This document shows positions 49,518 to 59,031 of a stretch of 64,000 nt of DNA, one piece after another (position 1 is the first letter of the stretch; every line of letters starts with the position of its first letter). Position numbers and translations under genes: made by a program. The notes under the pieces are model-generated. The model was not told the DNA's origin. It was given only the letters and a program-made list of their open reading frames with translations, and did not search any database. The stretch is taken from NCBI RefSeq assembly GCF_024213195.1, contig NZ_JANAVF010000012.1, forward strand, positions 124,001 through 188,000, written 5' to 3'. The DNA comes from Streptomyces sp. TBY4. GTDB lineage: Bacteria; Actinomycetota; Actinomycetes; Streptomycetales; Streptomycetaceae.

Positions 49518-51179
49518 CTAGAACCCGCGGGTGCGCTTGGCCGCCCCGCGCTTGGCGGCGCTGGTCGCGCCGGGGATGCGCATGAACAGGCGGGACATCT
49601 CCGAGCCGAGGTTGACGCCGATCGCGATGGCCAGCGCGATGGCCGCTGCGTTGGTCAGCGAGGCCAGCCCCTCGTTCAGCCGGTTCTCGGCGATCAGCAG
49701 CAGCCCGTAGTACGTGGCCGAGCCGGGCAGCAGCGGGCCGATGGCGGCCGTGACGAAGGGCAGCGCCGAGGAGACGCGGTGCCGGGCGAGGAGCTGTCCG
49801 AAGAGGCCGACCAGCCCGGCGGCGATCGCGGTGGACGGCACCGGCGGCACCTTGGCCGCGTAGTGCAGGGCCCCGTAGATCACCCAGGCGACTCCGCCGT
49901 TCAGGGTCACGAAGAGCACGGTGGAACGTTCCTGCTGAAGCAGGATCGCGAACGTGAACACCAGCACCATCGAGGCGGCGATCTGGAGCACCGGCCGCTG
50001 GGCGATCTGCAGGACGTCCTCGGGCTGCGGATTGGAGCCGAACTGGAGGCCGATGTAGAGCACCACCAGCACGCCCATGATGATGCCGATGAACAGGTAC
50101 ATCACCTCCAGCAGCCGGGCCGAGGCGGTGATGTAGTAGCCGGTCAGACCGTCCTGCACGGCTGCGACCAGGGCCCGCCCCGGCAGCAGGGCGAACAGTC
50201 CGCCGGTGATGATGGCCGAGGAGCGCACGTCCAGCTCGGTCAGCTTCAGGGCCACGCCCATCGCGGCCGGCGGCATCGCCGCCACCACGAACTGGTAGAA
50301 CTCCGGCAGCCCGCGCCCGGCGCAGAACCAGGCCAGCCGGTCGCCGAGCACCGCACCTAGTGCGGCTGCGAAGAACACCAGCACGCCACCGCCGACCAGC
50401 GTGGAGGCCGCGCCGGCGAGCAGACCGGCGGCGGCGGTGAGCATCCAGCCGGGGTACGGGTGCCGGTTGCGGCGGATCTCGGCGAGCCGGCGGTACGCGT
50501 CCTCCAGCGAGATGTCCACCTCGGGCGCGCTGATGTCGTTGACGAGGCGGAAGACGGCCGCGAGCCGGTTGTAGTCGGTGCCCCGGCGCCGGACGGTGCG
50601 GTTCGCCGAGATCGGGTCGTCCACCAGCGAGGGCTGGTAGGTGATGGACAGCATGGTGAAGGTGACGGTCGGCTCACAGCGGTCCATCCCGTAGCTGCGG
50701 GCCACCGCGAACATCGCGGCCTCCACGTCCTCGGCGCCCTCGCCGCCCGCGAGCAGCAGCTCCCCGATGCGCAGCGTCAGGTCGAGCACGCGCCCCACCG
50801 CCGGGCCGGTCTCGGCGGCCTGCTTCTGGGCGGGCTCGGGGACCGGCCGGACGTCGACCGGCATGCGCAGCACCGTACGCATGCGGTCCTGCCAGGGGGA
50901 CTCCTTCATCCGGGTGACGGGGAACCCCGGGGCGCCCGTGTACGCGGGCGGGGAGTGCGCGGCGCTGTAGGTGTGCGGGGTGGCGAAGGCCGACGCTGGG
51001 CCATCGGGGTCCACGGGCTGCGCGGCGAGCCCGTCGGGGACGGCGAACTCCGAGGTCGGCTGGTCCTCCTCGGCCGCCTCGGGCTCCACCCCGACCCCGG
51101 GCGGCACGGCGAACGCGCTGCGCGCTTCGTCCGACTTCGGCTTCCGGTCCTCTGCCCCGGATGCTTCGCCCTCCGCCAC
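49518..51179 (-). CDS. Threonine/serine exporter family protein (ThrE type)
   Basis: A 553-aa protein. A long Pro/Glu-rich cytoplasmic N-terminus (about 130 residues) contains three similar SAFAVP/SEFAVP/SAFATP segments. The ThrE domain follows (LDLTLRIGELLLAGGEGAED, signature GxGAxxxE) and then about ten helices. It probably exports threonine, serine or related compounds. The GTG at 51179 is backed by GGAGG. Confidence 0.88.
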   Translation of the reverse strand: MAEGEASGAEDRKPKSDEARSAFAVPPGVGVEPEAAEEDQPTSEFAVPDGLAAQPVDPDGPASAFATPHTYSAAHSPPAYTGAPGFPVTRMKESPWQDRMRTVLRMPVDVRPVPEPAQKQAAETGPAVGRVLDLTLRIGELLLAGGEGAEDVEAAMFAVARSYGMDRCEPTVTFTMLSITYQPSLVDDPISANRTVRRRGTDYNRLAAVFRLVNDISAPEVDISLEDAYRRLAEIRRNRHPYPGWMLTAAAGLLAGAASTLVGGGVLVFFAAALGAVLGDRLAWFCAGRGLPEFYQFVVAAMPPAAMGVALKLTELDVRSSAIITGGLFALLPGRALVAAVQDGLTGYYITASARLLEVMYLFIGIIMGVLVVLYIGLQFGSNPQPEDVLQIAQRPVLQIAASMVLVFTFAILLQQERSTVLFVTLNGGVAWVIYGALHYAAKVPPVPSTAIAAGLVGLFGQLLARHRVSSALPFVTAAIGPLLPGSATYYGLLLIAENRLNEGLASLTNAAAIALAIAIGVNLGSEMSRLFMRIPGATSAAKRGAAKRTRGF

Positions 51180-51308
51180 ACGTCCTCCAGTCCCTGGCCC
51201 GGCCGGTATCAGTATGCGGAACGCCTTGATCCGTCGCGAAGGCAGATCCGGCCCCGTCGCAATCCGGCCACGGGGCCGGCCCCCGTGCAGCGGACCCGGG
51301 CACGACAA

Positions 51309-51338
51309 CGGGCGGCACCCCCGAAGGGATACCGCCCG
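51309..51338 (-). terminator. Probable terminator of ppa
   Basis: An imperfect 12-bp hairpin (CGGGCGG...CCGCCCG) about 50 bases after the ppa stop and before the next gene on the same strand. Confidence 0.5.
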
Positions 51339-51389
51339 CGGTGTCACAGGGGCCGACGGGACATCCCGCCGCGCCTAACCGAGCGGAGC

Positions 51390-51884
51390 TCAGTGGTGGC
51401 CGCCCTGGGCCTCGAGGCGCTTGAACGAGGCCTCGATCTCGGCCTCGGCCTCGGTGCGGCCGACCCAGTTCGCGCCCTCGACCGACTTGCCCGGCTCCAG
51501 GTCCTTGTAGACCTCGAAGAAGTGCTGGATCTCCAGGCGGTCGAACTCGGACACGTGGTGGATGTCGCGCAGGTGCTCCACACGCGGGTCGGAGGCCGGC
51601 ACGCACAGCAGCTTGGCGTCGCCGCCCGCCTCGTCCGTCATGTTGAACATGCCGATCGCGCGGCACTTGATCAGGCAGCCCGGGAAGGTCGGCTCGTCAA
51701 GGATGACCAGCGCGTCCAGCGGGTCGCCGTCCTCGCCGAGGGTGTTCTCGACGAAGCCGTAGTCGGCCGGGTAGCTGGTCGAGGTGAAGAGACGACGGTC
51801 CAGACGGATCCGGCCGGTCTCGTGGTCCACCTCGTACTTGTTCCGCGAACCCTTGGGGATCTCGATGGTGACGTCGAACTCCAC
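51390..51884 (-). CDS. ppa: Inorganic pyrophosphatase
   Basis: A 164-aa soluble family I pyrophosphatase, hydrolysing PPi to phosphate. The active site motif GEDGDPLDALVI (three metal-binding Asp) is intact, with PKGSRNKYEVD near the start. GTG at 51884 is preferred: GGAGGAG lies upstream, and the family starts at EFDVTIEIP. An ATG at 51899 would overlap that ribosome-binding site. Confidence 0.95.
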   Translation of the reverse strand: MEFDVTIEIPKGSRNKYEVDHETGRIRLDRRLFTSTSYPADYGFVENTLGEDGDPLDALVILDEPTFPGCLIKCRAIGMFNMTDEAGGDAKLLCVPASDPRVEHLRDIHHVSEFDRLEIQHFFEVYKDLEPGKSVEGANWVGRTEAEAEIEASFKRLEAQGGHH

Positions 51885-52066
51885 GTCCTGCTCCTCCATG
51901 ATCAGCTTCAGCTTCAGCAGCTCGGCTGCCTGCTTCGGGACTTCGGCGGCTCACCTGCGCGCGTGGCCGTCCCGGCCCTGCCGGGTGGGGTGCCATGCTC
52001 GCGGCAAGACGCAATGGTTAAGTGTCCCTCACGCATATGTGTGATCGCGAAAGGGGCTGGTCCGAG

Positions 52067-53527
52067 GTGCCATTGGTCAAGACCTGGCAGCTCATCGCGG
52101 TGTCGGCCGTCGCCGGCCTCGCCCTGTCGGCCGCGACGGTGGCCGCCGCGGGTCCCTGGGACTCCGGCCAGCGTAAGGCCGAGCGGGACATGGCCGCCTC
52201 CTGGGGCCGTACGGGTGGCGCAGATCACGGTGCGGACCCCGCCGGAGCGGCCCCGAAGGCCGCCCCGAGCGCGCCCGGAGTGCTCGCCGGCGTCCGCCCG
52301 GGCGGAGCCGGCACCGGCACGGGCTCCGGATCCGGCGACCAGGCGGGGGCCGTGGACTCCGGCGCCCTCGCCGCCGCCCTGCGGCCGCTGCTCGCCGACC
52401 CCGCCCTCGGCACCGTCCGCGGAGCCTCCGTGATCGACACCGCCACCGGCAAGGTCCTCTTCGAGGCCGGGGCCCGGGAGGTCATGACCCCCGCCTCCAC
52501 CGTCAAGATCGCCACCGCGGCGGCCTCCCTCGCGGCCCTCGGTCCCGACCACCGGATCCGCACCACCGTCACCCCCGGCGCCGGGCCCGGCCAGATCATC
52601 CTGGTCGGCGGCGGCGACCCCTCGCTCACCGCCAAGAAGAAGGCCCCGGCCGGGGCCGGCGGCAGCCTCGTCGCCCTCGCCGCGGACACCGCCCAGGCCC
52701 TCAAGGCCGCCGGCACCGACTCCGTGGCCCTCGGCTACGACGACTCGCTCTACACCGGCCCGGCCCTTCACCCGATCGGCGCCAACGTCAACCTCGCGCC
52801 CGTCACGGCCCTGACCGCCGACGAAGGCCGCCCCGACGACTCCTTCTCCGGCCCCGTCAAGCGCAGCGAGGACCCCTCCCGGGACACCGCCCGGGCCTTC
52901 GCCGCCCTCCTCAAGGAACGCGGCATCAAGGTCACCGGCGAGCCCGCCAGGGCCAAGGCCGCCACCGGGGCCGTCCCGCTCGCCGCCACCCTCTCGCCGC
53001 CGCTCGCCGGGCTCGTCGAGCGGATGCTGACCTACAGCGACAACGACATCGCCGAAGCCCTGGCCCGCCAGACCGCCCTCGCCTCCGGGGCGCCCGCCAG
53101 CTTCGACGGCGTCGCCCAGGCCGTCGGCGCCCGGCTCGCCGCCCTCGGCGTCGACACCGCCGGATCCCGCTTCGCCGACGGCAGCGGCCTCAACCGCGCC
53201 GACAAGGTCAGCGCAGGCCTGCTCACCGCCCTGCTCGCCAAGGCCGCCGACCCGCAGCGGCCCGAACTGCGGCCCGTCCTCACCGGACTGCCCGTCGCCG
53301 GATTCACCGGCACCCTGCGCACCCGCAACTCCGGCACCTCGCCGGCGGCCGGCCTGCTGCGCGCCAAGACGGGCACCCTGAACGGCGTGAACTGCCTCGC
53401 CGGCACCGTCGTCGACCCCGCGGGCCGGCTGCTCGCCTTCGCGTTCCTGACCGCGAACACCCCGGACGCGGGCAACGCCGAGAAGGGCCTCGACAAACTC
53501 GCCGCGGCCGTGGCGAACGCTTCGTAG
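52067..53527 (+). CDS. dacB: D-alanyl-D-alanine carboxypeptidase/endopeptidase (PBP4, S13)
   Basis: A 486-aa secreted or anchored enzyme with an N-terminal hydrophobic segment (WQLIAVSAVAGLALSAATVA) and a low-complexity linker rich in Gly, Ala and Thr. S13 motifs are ASTVK (active Ser), YSDNDIAE (S-x-N) and AKTGTLNG. It trims peptidoglycan peptides. Divergent from ppa. The GTG at 52067 fits a normal signal sequence; a longer form from 52022 is possible. Confidence 0.92.
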   Translation: MPLVKTWQLIAVSAVAGLALSAATVAAAGPWDSGQRKAERDMAASWGRTGGADHGADPAGAAPKAAPSAPGVLAGVRPGGAGTGTGSGSGDQAGAVDSGALAAALRPLLADPALGTVRGASVIDTATGKVLFEAGAREVMTPASTVKIATAAASLAALGPDHRIRTTVTPGAGPGQIILVGGGDPSLTAKKKAPAGAGGSLVALAADTAQALKAAGTDSVALGYDDSLYTGPALHPIGANVNLAPVTALTADEGRPDDSFSGPVKRSEDPSRDTARAFAALLKERGIKVTGEPARAKAATGAVPLAATLSPPLAGLVERMLTYSDNDIAEALARQTALASGAPASFDGVAQAVGARLAALGVDTAGSRFADGSGLNRADKVSAGLLTALLAKAADPQRPELRPVLTGLPVAGFTGTLRTRNSGTSPAAGLLRAKTGTLNGVNCLAGTVVDPAGRLLAFAFLTANTPDAGNAEKGLDKLAAAVANAS

Positions 53528-53585
53528 CACTACCAGGGGCCTCCTGGGGATCCCGCCCGCGCGCAGGTCCACGTACGGTTGACGC

Positions 53586-54737
53586 ATGACGAGCTTCGGT
53601 GGTGCGGAGATGGTCGACTGGAACCTCGCGGTGGCGACCGCGACCAGGCTCGTGCGGCCCGGCCCGGAGGTGAGCCGGGACGAGGCGCGGGCCGTCGTGG
53701 CGGAGCTGCGCAGGCACGCCAAGACCTCCGAACGGCACGTGCGCGAGTTCACGCGGATGATGCCCGAGGGCATGACCCCCGCCGACACGCCCGTCCTCGT
53801 CGTGGACCGGGCCGGCTGGGTCAAGGCCAACGTGGCGGGCTTCCGCGAGCTCCTGTCCCCCCTCCTCGGCAAGATGCAGGACCGCCGCGCCGGCACCCCC
53901 GGCGGCGCCGTGCTCGGCGCGGTCGGCGGCAAGGTCACCGGCGTGGAGCTGGGCATGCTGCTCAGCTTCCTGGCCTCCCGCGTGCTCGGCCAGTACGAGA
54001 CCTTCGCGCCCGCGGGCCTGGACCTGCCGGGCTCCGCCACGGGCGGCCGGCTGCTGCTCGTCGCCCCGAACATCGTCCACGTCGAGCGGGAGCTGGAGGT
54101 GGACCCGCACGACTTCCGGCTCTGGGTCTGCCTGCACGAGGAGACGCACCGTACCCAGTTCACGGCCGTCCCGTGGCTCCGCGAGCACCTCGAGGGCGAA
54201 ATCCAGACGTTCCTGGGCGCCACCGAGGTGGATCCGATGACCGTGCTGGAGCGGCTGCGCGAGGCCGCCCAGTCCTTCGCCGGCGCCCGCCCCGATGCCG
54301 AACGCGGGGACGAGGGCCGCTCCCTCGTCGAACTCGTCCAGACCCCCGAGCAGCGCGAGGTGCTGGCCCGGCTCACCGCCGTCATGTCCCTCCTGGAGGG
54401 CCACGCCGACTTCGTCATGGACGGGGTCGGCCCCGAGGTCGTGCCCTCGGTCGCCGAGATCCGCGAGAAGTTCCAGCAGCGCAGGGCCAGCGGAGCCGGC
54501 CGGCTCGACGCCGCCCTGCGCAAGCTCCTGGGCCTCGACGCCAAGCTGCGCCAGTACCGCGACGGGGAACGCTTCGTGCGCGCCGTCGTCGGCCAGGTCG
54601 GCATGGAGGGCTTCAACCGGGTCTGGACCTCCCCGAACACACTGCCGACCAAGTCCGAGATCGCCCGTCCCGCGGACTGGGTGGCCCGCGTCCACCGCAA
54701 GGGGAGCGAGCAGAGCGAGGCGAGCGAAGAGGTGTGA
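53586..54737 (+). CDS. Zincin-like metalloprotease
   Basis: A 383-aa protein of the actinobacterial zinc-dependent metalloprotease family sometimes labelled coenzyme F420 biosynthesis-associated. The zinc motif is HEETH (in VCLHEETHRTQF), preceded by HVERELEVDPHDFRLWV. The substrate is unknown. It lies between dacB and tilS, an order I recall from other Streptomyces. Confidence 0.88.
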   Translation: MTSFGGAEMVDWNLAVATATRLVRPGPEVSRDEARAVVAELRRHAKTSERHVREFTRMMPEGMTPADTPVLVVDRAGWVKANVAGFRELLSPLLGKMQDRRAGTPGGAVLGAVGGKVTGVELGMLLSFLASRVLGQYETFAPAGLDLPGSATGGRLLLVAPNIVHVERELEVDPHDFRLWVCLHEETHRTQFTAVPWLREHLEGEIQTFLGATEVDPMTVLERLREAAQSFAGARPDAERGDEGRSLVELVQTPEQREVLARLTAVMSLLEGHADFVMDGVGPEVVPSVAEIREKFQQRRASGAGRLDAALRKLLGLDAKLRQYRDGERFVRAVVGQVGMEGFNRVWTSPNTLPTKSEIARPADWVARVHRKGSEQSEASEEV

Positions 54738-54967
54738 CCACAGAGGCGTGAAGATGTCCCTCTGGGGGAAGCAGCGTCACCCGTCCGAGGGACCGTGGGG
54801 CGTGGAAGGGCGTGCGATGCTCGGGGAACGGCTCGGTTCTGTCACCATCGACGCACTCTGAGTGACAGCCCCCGTCCGCGGGGGAGCCGGCAGCACCCGG
54901 CACACCACCCCTCCCCTCGCCTCCCCAGCGCCTCCGAGGCATCCGAACTCCACGAAGGGCACCGGAC

Positions 54968-56092
54968 ATGGGTCCCCATCCTGCGGTCGCGGCGATACGC
55001 CTGGCGGTCCGCCGCGTACTCCACGACGTCCTCACCGACCTCACCGAACAGACCAGCCGGCCCGCTCCCACCCCCGCACCCCGGGTCGGCCGCCCCGGCC
55101 GCACCGTCGGCTCCTCGGCCGGCGCAGCCCCCCACGACCCCCTCCCCGACACCGCCCCGCTCGTCCTCGTCGCCTGCTCCGGCGGCGCGGACTCCATGGC
55201 GCTCGCCTCCGCCCTCGCCTTCGAGGCCCCCAAACTCGGAATCCGGGCCGGCGGCATCACCGTCGACCACGGCCTCCAGGACGGCTCCGCCCTGCGCGCC
55301 GCCGAGGTCGTCGCCCGCATGACCGCGCTGCACCTCGACCCCGTCGAGTCCGTCGCCGTGCGCGTCGGCCGCGACGGCGGCCCCGAAGCCGCCGCCCGCG
55401 ACGCCCGCTACGCGGCCCTGGACGAGGCCGCCGACCGGCTCGGCGCCGTCGCCGTGCTGCTCGGCCACACCCGCGACGACCAAGCCGAAACCGTCCTGCT
55501 GGGCCTCGCCCGCGGCTCCGGCATCCGCTCGCTCTCGGGCATGGCCGAGGTCTCCGGAGGCCCCGGGGCCCCCGGCTCGCGGGTCCGCGGCCACCGCTAC
55601 CGCCGGCCGTTCCTCCAGGTCGACCGGCAGACCGCCCGCAAGGCCTGCATGGTCCAGTCCCTCGCCGTCTGGGACGACCCGCACAACATCGACCCCGCCT
55701 ACACCCGCTCCCGGCTGCGCCACGAGGGACTGCCCGCCCTGGAGAAGGCGCTCGGCAAGGGGGTCGTGGAGGCGCTCGCCCGCACCGCCCAGCTCTCCCG
55801 GGACGACGCCGACGCCCTGGACGCCTGGGCCGCCGAGGCCGAGAGCGGCGTACGCGACGAGGACGGCCGCCTGGAGTGCGCCAAGCTGTACGCCCTGCCC
55901 CCCGCGGTGCGCCGCCGCGTCCTGCGCCGGGCCGTCGTCGCCGCCGGTTCCCCCGCAGGCTCCCTCTTCGCCCGCCACATCGAGGAAGTCGACCGGCTCA
56001 TCACCGGATGGCGCGGTCAGGGAGCCATCAACCTGCCCGGCCGGGTCGAGGCCCAGCGGCAGGGTGGCAGACTGGTCATCCGGCAGGGCTGA
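54968..56092 (+). CDS. tilS: tRNA(Ile)-lysidine synthetase
   Basis: A 374-aa PP-loop ATPase that converts C34 of tRNA-Ile(CAU) to lysidine, so that AUA is read as Ile. Visible are the P-loop ACSGGADSMALA, TVDHGLQDGSA and GHTRDDQAETVLLGLARGSG. The C-terminal domain is short, as in actinobacteria. ATG at 54968. The 230 bases upstream hold no clear gene. Confidence 0.95.
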   Translation: MGPHPAVAAIRLAVRRVLHDVLTDLTEQTSRPAPTPAPRVGRPGRTVGSSAGAAPHDPLPDTAPLVLVACSGGADSMALASALAFEAPKLGIRAGGITVDHGLQDGSALRAAEVVARMTALHLDPVESVAVRVGRDGGPEAAARDARYAALDEAADRLGAVAVLLGHTRDDQAETVLLGLARGSGIRSLSGMAEVSGGPGAPGSRVRGHRYRRPFLQVDRQTARKACMVQSLAVWDDPHNIDPAYTRSRLRHEGLPALEKALGKGVVEALARTAQLSRDDADALDAWAAEAESGVRDEDGRLECAKLYALPPAVRRRVLRRAVVAAGSPAGSLFARHIEEVDRLITGWRGQGAINLPGRVEAQRQGGRLVIRQG

Positions 56093-56155
56093 TTGGTGCT
56101 GAGACACGGCTGAGACCTCCGGGGTCACCCCCCGGAGCCCCAGCCGACAACGAAA

Positions 56156-56719
56156 GTGATGCGGGTGGACGAGAAGGACATGGGCAGCGACCTCCAGTCG
56201 GTGCTCATCACCAAGGAAGAGATCGACGCGAAGCTGGCCGAGCTGGCCGCGAAGATCGACACGGAGTACGCGGGCAAGGACCTGCTCATCGTCGGCGTCC
56301 TCAAGGGCGCTGTGATGGTGATGGCGGACCTGGCGCGCGCCTTGTCCACCCCGCTCACCATGGACTGGATGGCGGTGTCCTCGTACGGCGCCGGGACCCA
56401 GTCCTCGGGCGTGGTCCGGATCCTCAAGGACCTGGACACCGACATCAAGGACAAGCACGTCCTGATCGTCGAGGACATCATCGACTCGGGCCTGACCCTG
56501 TCCTGGCTGCTGTCGAACCTCGGCTCCCGCCAGCCGGCCTCCCTGGAGGTCGTCACGCTGCTGCGCAAGCCCGACGCCGCCAAGGTCGCGATCGACGTGA
56601 AGTGGGTCGGCTTCGACATCCCGAACGAGTTCGTCGTCGGCTACGGCCTCGACTACGCGGAGAAGTACCGCAACCTGCCGTTCGTCGGCACCCTCGCGCC
56701 CCACGTCTACGGCGGCTGA
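56156..56719 (+). CDS. hpt: Hypoxanthine phosphoribosyltransferase
   Basis: A 187-aa purine-salvage enzyme. The PRPP-binding motif VLIVEDIIDSGLTLSWLL and the LLIVGVLKGAVMVMADL loop are intact, as is the FDIPNEFVVGYGLDYAEKYR end. The start is GTG at 56156 or ATG at 56159; a weak ribosome-binding site does not decide. Confidence 0.96.
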   Translation: MMRVDEKDMGSDLQSVLITKEEIDAKLAELAAKIDTEYAGKDLLIVGVLKGAVMVMADLARALSTPLTMDWMAVSSYGAGTQSSGVVRILKDLDTDIKDKHVLIVEDIIDSGLTLSWLLSNLGSRQPASLEVVTLLRKPDAAKVAIDVKWVGFDIPNEFVVGYGLDYAEKYRNLPFVGTLAPHVYGG

Positions 56720-56881
56720 TCCAGCGCCCGACAGGGGAACCCTGGAGCGTTTCCCGCCGTTGGAGCATGGAAAGGCGGGTCTGTCAGCCGTCCCATGAGG
56801 CCACGGGTGACAATGCAGGGGTACATTCCGAAGAACAGTCTTTACTCACAGCAGCATTTACCTACGGGCAGGAGGGACGGG

Positions 56882-56911
56882 GTGCCTGGCGCCCCGTATG
56901 GATGGACGTGA
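56882..56911 (+). CDS. Possible leader peptide overlapping the ftsH start
   Basis: AGGAGGGACGG is followed by GTG CCT GGC GCC CCG TAT GGA TGG ACG TGA (MPGAPYGWT). Its stop lies 7 bases past the ftsH ATG at 56902. ftsH itself has no good ribosome-binding site, so it may be translated by coupling to this mini-ORF. Confidence 0.35.
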   Translation: MPGAPYGWT

Positions 56912-58935
56912 AGCGATACTTCCGTGGGCCGGTTATGTGGATCGTGCTGGCCGTCCTCGCCGTGGTCGTGTTGATGAACGTCGTCGGCTCCGGCGGCGGC
57001 TACAAGTCGGTGGAGACCAGCGAGGTCATCAAGGCGATCAACAGTGGCCAGGTGGACAGCGCCAAGCTCACCACCGGTGACAGCCAGATGATCAAGATCG
57101 AGCTGAAGAAGGACCAGAAGCTCGGCGACAACGACGGCACCAAGTTCCAGGCCAACTACATCGGGGACCAGGGCGTACAGCTCGCCCAGAACCTCCAGAC
57201 CAAGTTCGAAGCCGGTCAGATCCCGGACGGCTACTCCGTCACTCCGGACAAGACCAGCCCGTTCCTGAGCGTGCTGCTCTCGCTGCTGCCGTTCGTCCTC
57301 ATCGTCGTGGTCTTCCTGTTCCTGATGAACCAGATGCAGGGCGGCGGCTCCCGAGTCATGAACTTCGGGAAGTCCAAGGCCAAGCTCATCACCAAGGACA
57401 CCCCGAAGACGACGTTCGCCGATGTCGCGGGCTCCGACGAGGCCGTCGAGGAGCTCCACGAGATCAAGGAGTTCCTCCAGGAGCCGGCGAAGTTCCAGGC
57501 CGTCGGCGCCAAGATCCCCAAGGGCGTGCTGCTCTACGGCCCGCCCGGCACCGGTAAGACCCTGCTCGCGCGTGCCGTCGCGGGCGAGGCCGGTGTCCCC
57601 TTCTACTCGATCTCCGGTTCCGACTTCGTCGAGATGTTCGTCGGTGTCGGTGCCTCGCGTGTCCGAGACCTGTTCGAACAGGCCAAGGCCAACGCCCCGG
57701 CGATCGTCTTCGTCGACGAGATCGACGCCGTCGGCCGGCACCGCGGTGCGGGCCTCGGCGGCGGTCACGACGAGCGCGAGCAGACCCTCAACCAGCTGCT
57801 CGTCGAGATGGACGGCTTCGACGTGAAGGGCGGGGTCATCCTGATCGCCGCCACGAACCGTCCCGACATCCTCGACCCGGCCCTCCTGCGCCCCGGCCGC
57901 TTCGACCGCCAGATCGCGGTCGACCGTCCGGACATGCAGGGCCGTCTGGAGATCCTCAAGGTCCACCAGAAGGGCAAGCCGGTCGCCCCGGACGTGGACC
58001 TGGGCGCCGTCGCCCGCCGCACCCCCGGCTTCACGGGTGCCGATCTCGCCAACGTCCTGAACGAGGCCGCGCTGCTCACGGCCCGCTCGGACCAGAAGCT
58101 GATCGACAACCACGCGCTGGACGAGGCGATCGACCGCGTCGTGGCGGGTCCGCAGAAGCGGACCCGGATCATGTCGGACAGGGAAAAGAAGATCACCGCG
58201 TACCACGAGGGCGGACACGCCCTGGTCGCGGCGGCCTCCCCGAACTCCGACCCGGTCCACAAGATCACGATCCTCTCCCGCGGCCGGGCCCTGGGTTACA
58301 CCATGGTCCTGCCCGACGAGGACAAGTACTCGACCACGCGCAACGAGATGCTCGACCAGCTCGCGTACATGCTGGGCGGGCGCGCGGCCGAGGAACTGGT
58401 CTTCCACGACCCGACCACAGGCGCTGCGAACGACATCGAGAAGGCCACGGCAACGGCCCGCGCGATGGTCACGCAGTACGGCATGACCGAGCGCCTCGGC
58501 GCGATCAAGTTCGGCGGGGACAACACCGAGCCGTTCCTCGGGCGCGAGATGTCGCACCCGCGTGACTACTCGGAAGAAGTCGCCGCGCTGGTCGACGAAG
58601 AGGTCAAGAAGCTCATCGAGACCGCGCACAACGAGGCCTGGGAGATCCTGGTCGAGAACCGCGACGTCCTCGACAACCTGGTCCTCGCCCTCCTGGAGAA
58701 GGAGACGCTCAACAAGGAGCAGATCGCCGAGATCTTCTCGACGATCGTGAAGCGCCCGGCCCGCCCGGCGTGGACCGGCTCCTCGCACCGCACGCCGTCC
58801 ACCCGTCCGCCGGTGCTCTCTCCCAAGGAGCTCCAGCTGACGAACGCGGCGAACGGCACGTCGGCGGCGTCCTCGACCGCCGTGTCGGTGGAGAAGGCCC
58901 CGGAGCCCTCCCTGGAGGAGCGTCCGGAGGCCTAG
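56902..58935 (+). CDS. ftsH: ATP-dependent zinc metalloprotease FtsH
   Basis: A 677-aa membrane-bound AAA+ protease for quality control. Two helices (VMWIVLAVLAVVVLMNVV; LLSLLPFVLIVVVFLFLM) flank the external domain. The AAA module has Walker A GPPGTGKTLLA, Walker B VFVDEIDAVG and SRH ATNRPDILDPALLRPGR. The protease site is HEGGH. The C-terminal tail is low-complexity. ATG at 56902 matches the family start MDVKRYFRGP. Confidence 0.97.
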   Translation: MDVKRYFRGPVMWIVLAVLAVVVLMNVVGSGGGYKSVETSEVIKAINSGQVDSAKLTTGDSQMIKIELKKDQKLGDNDGTKFQANYIGDQGVQLAQNLQTKFEAGQIPDGYSVTPDKTSPFLSVLLSLLPFVLIVVVFLFLMNQMQGGGSRVMNFGKSKAKLITKDTPKTTFADVAGSDEAVEELHEIKEFLQEPAKFQAVGAKIPKGVLLYGPPGTGKTLLARAVAGEAGVPFYSISGSDFVEMFVGVGASRVRDLFEQAKANAPAIVFVDEIDAVGRHRGAGLGGGHDEREQTLNQLLVEMDGFDVKGGVILIAATNRPDILDPALLRPGRFDRQIAVDRPDMQGRLEILKVHQKGKPVAPDVDLGAVARRTPGFTGADLANVLNEAALLTARSDQKLIDNHALDEAIDRVVAGPQKRTRIMSDREKKITAYHEGGHALVAAASPNSDPVHKITILSRGRALGYTMVLPDEDKYSTTRNEMLDQLAYMLGGRAAEELVFHDPTTGAANDIEKATATARAMVTQYGMTERLGAIKFGGDNTEPFLGREMSHPRDYSEEVAALVDEEVKKLIETAHNEAWEILVENRDVLDNLVLALLEKETLNKEQIAEIFSTIVKRPARPAWTGSSHRTPSTRPPVLSPKELQLTNAANGTSAASSTAVSVEKAPEPSLEERPEA

Positions 58936-58952
58936 TACCTCCCGGAATGGAT

Positions 58953-58993
58953 GCCGCGCCCCCCAGGTTCTAGCCTGGGGGGCGCGGCACTTT
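58953..58993 (+). terminator. ftsH terminator
   Basis: GCCGCGCCCCCCAGG (58953-58967) and its exact complement (58974-58988) form a 15-bp stem with a 6-base loop, followed by ACTTT. Confidence 0.85.
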
Positions 58994-59031
58994 CACGTGC
59001 CGGCGACCGCGCACACAGGAACGAGGAAGAG

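Noticed and set aside
54842..58788. Long minus-strand frames opposite tilS, hpt and ftsH
   Set aside because: Shadows of highly conserved plus-strand genes with GC-rich third positions.
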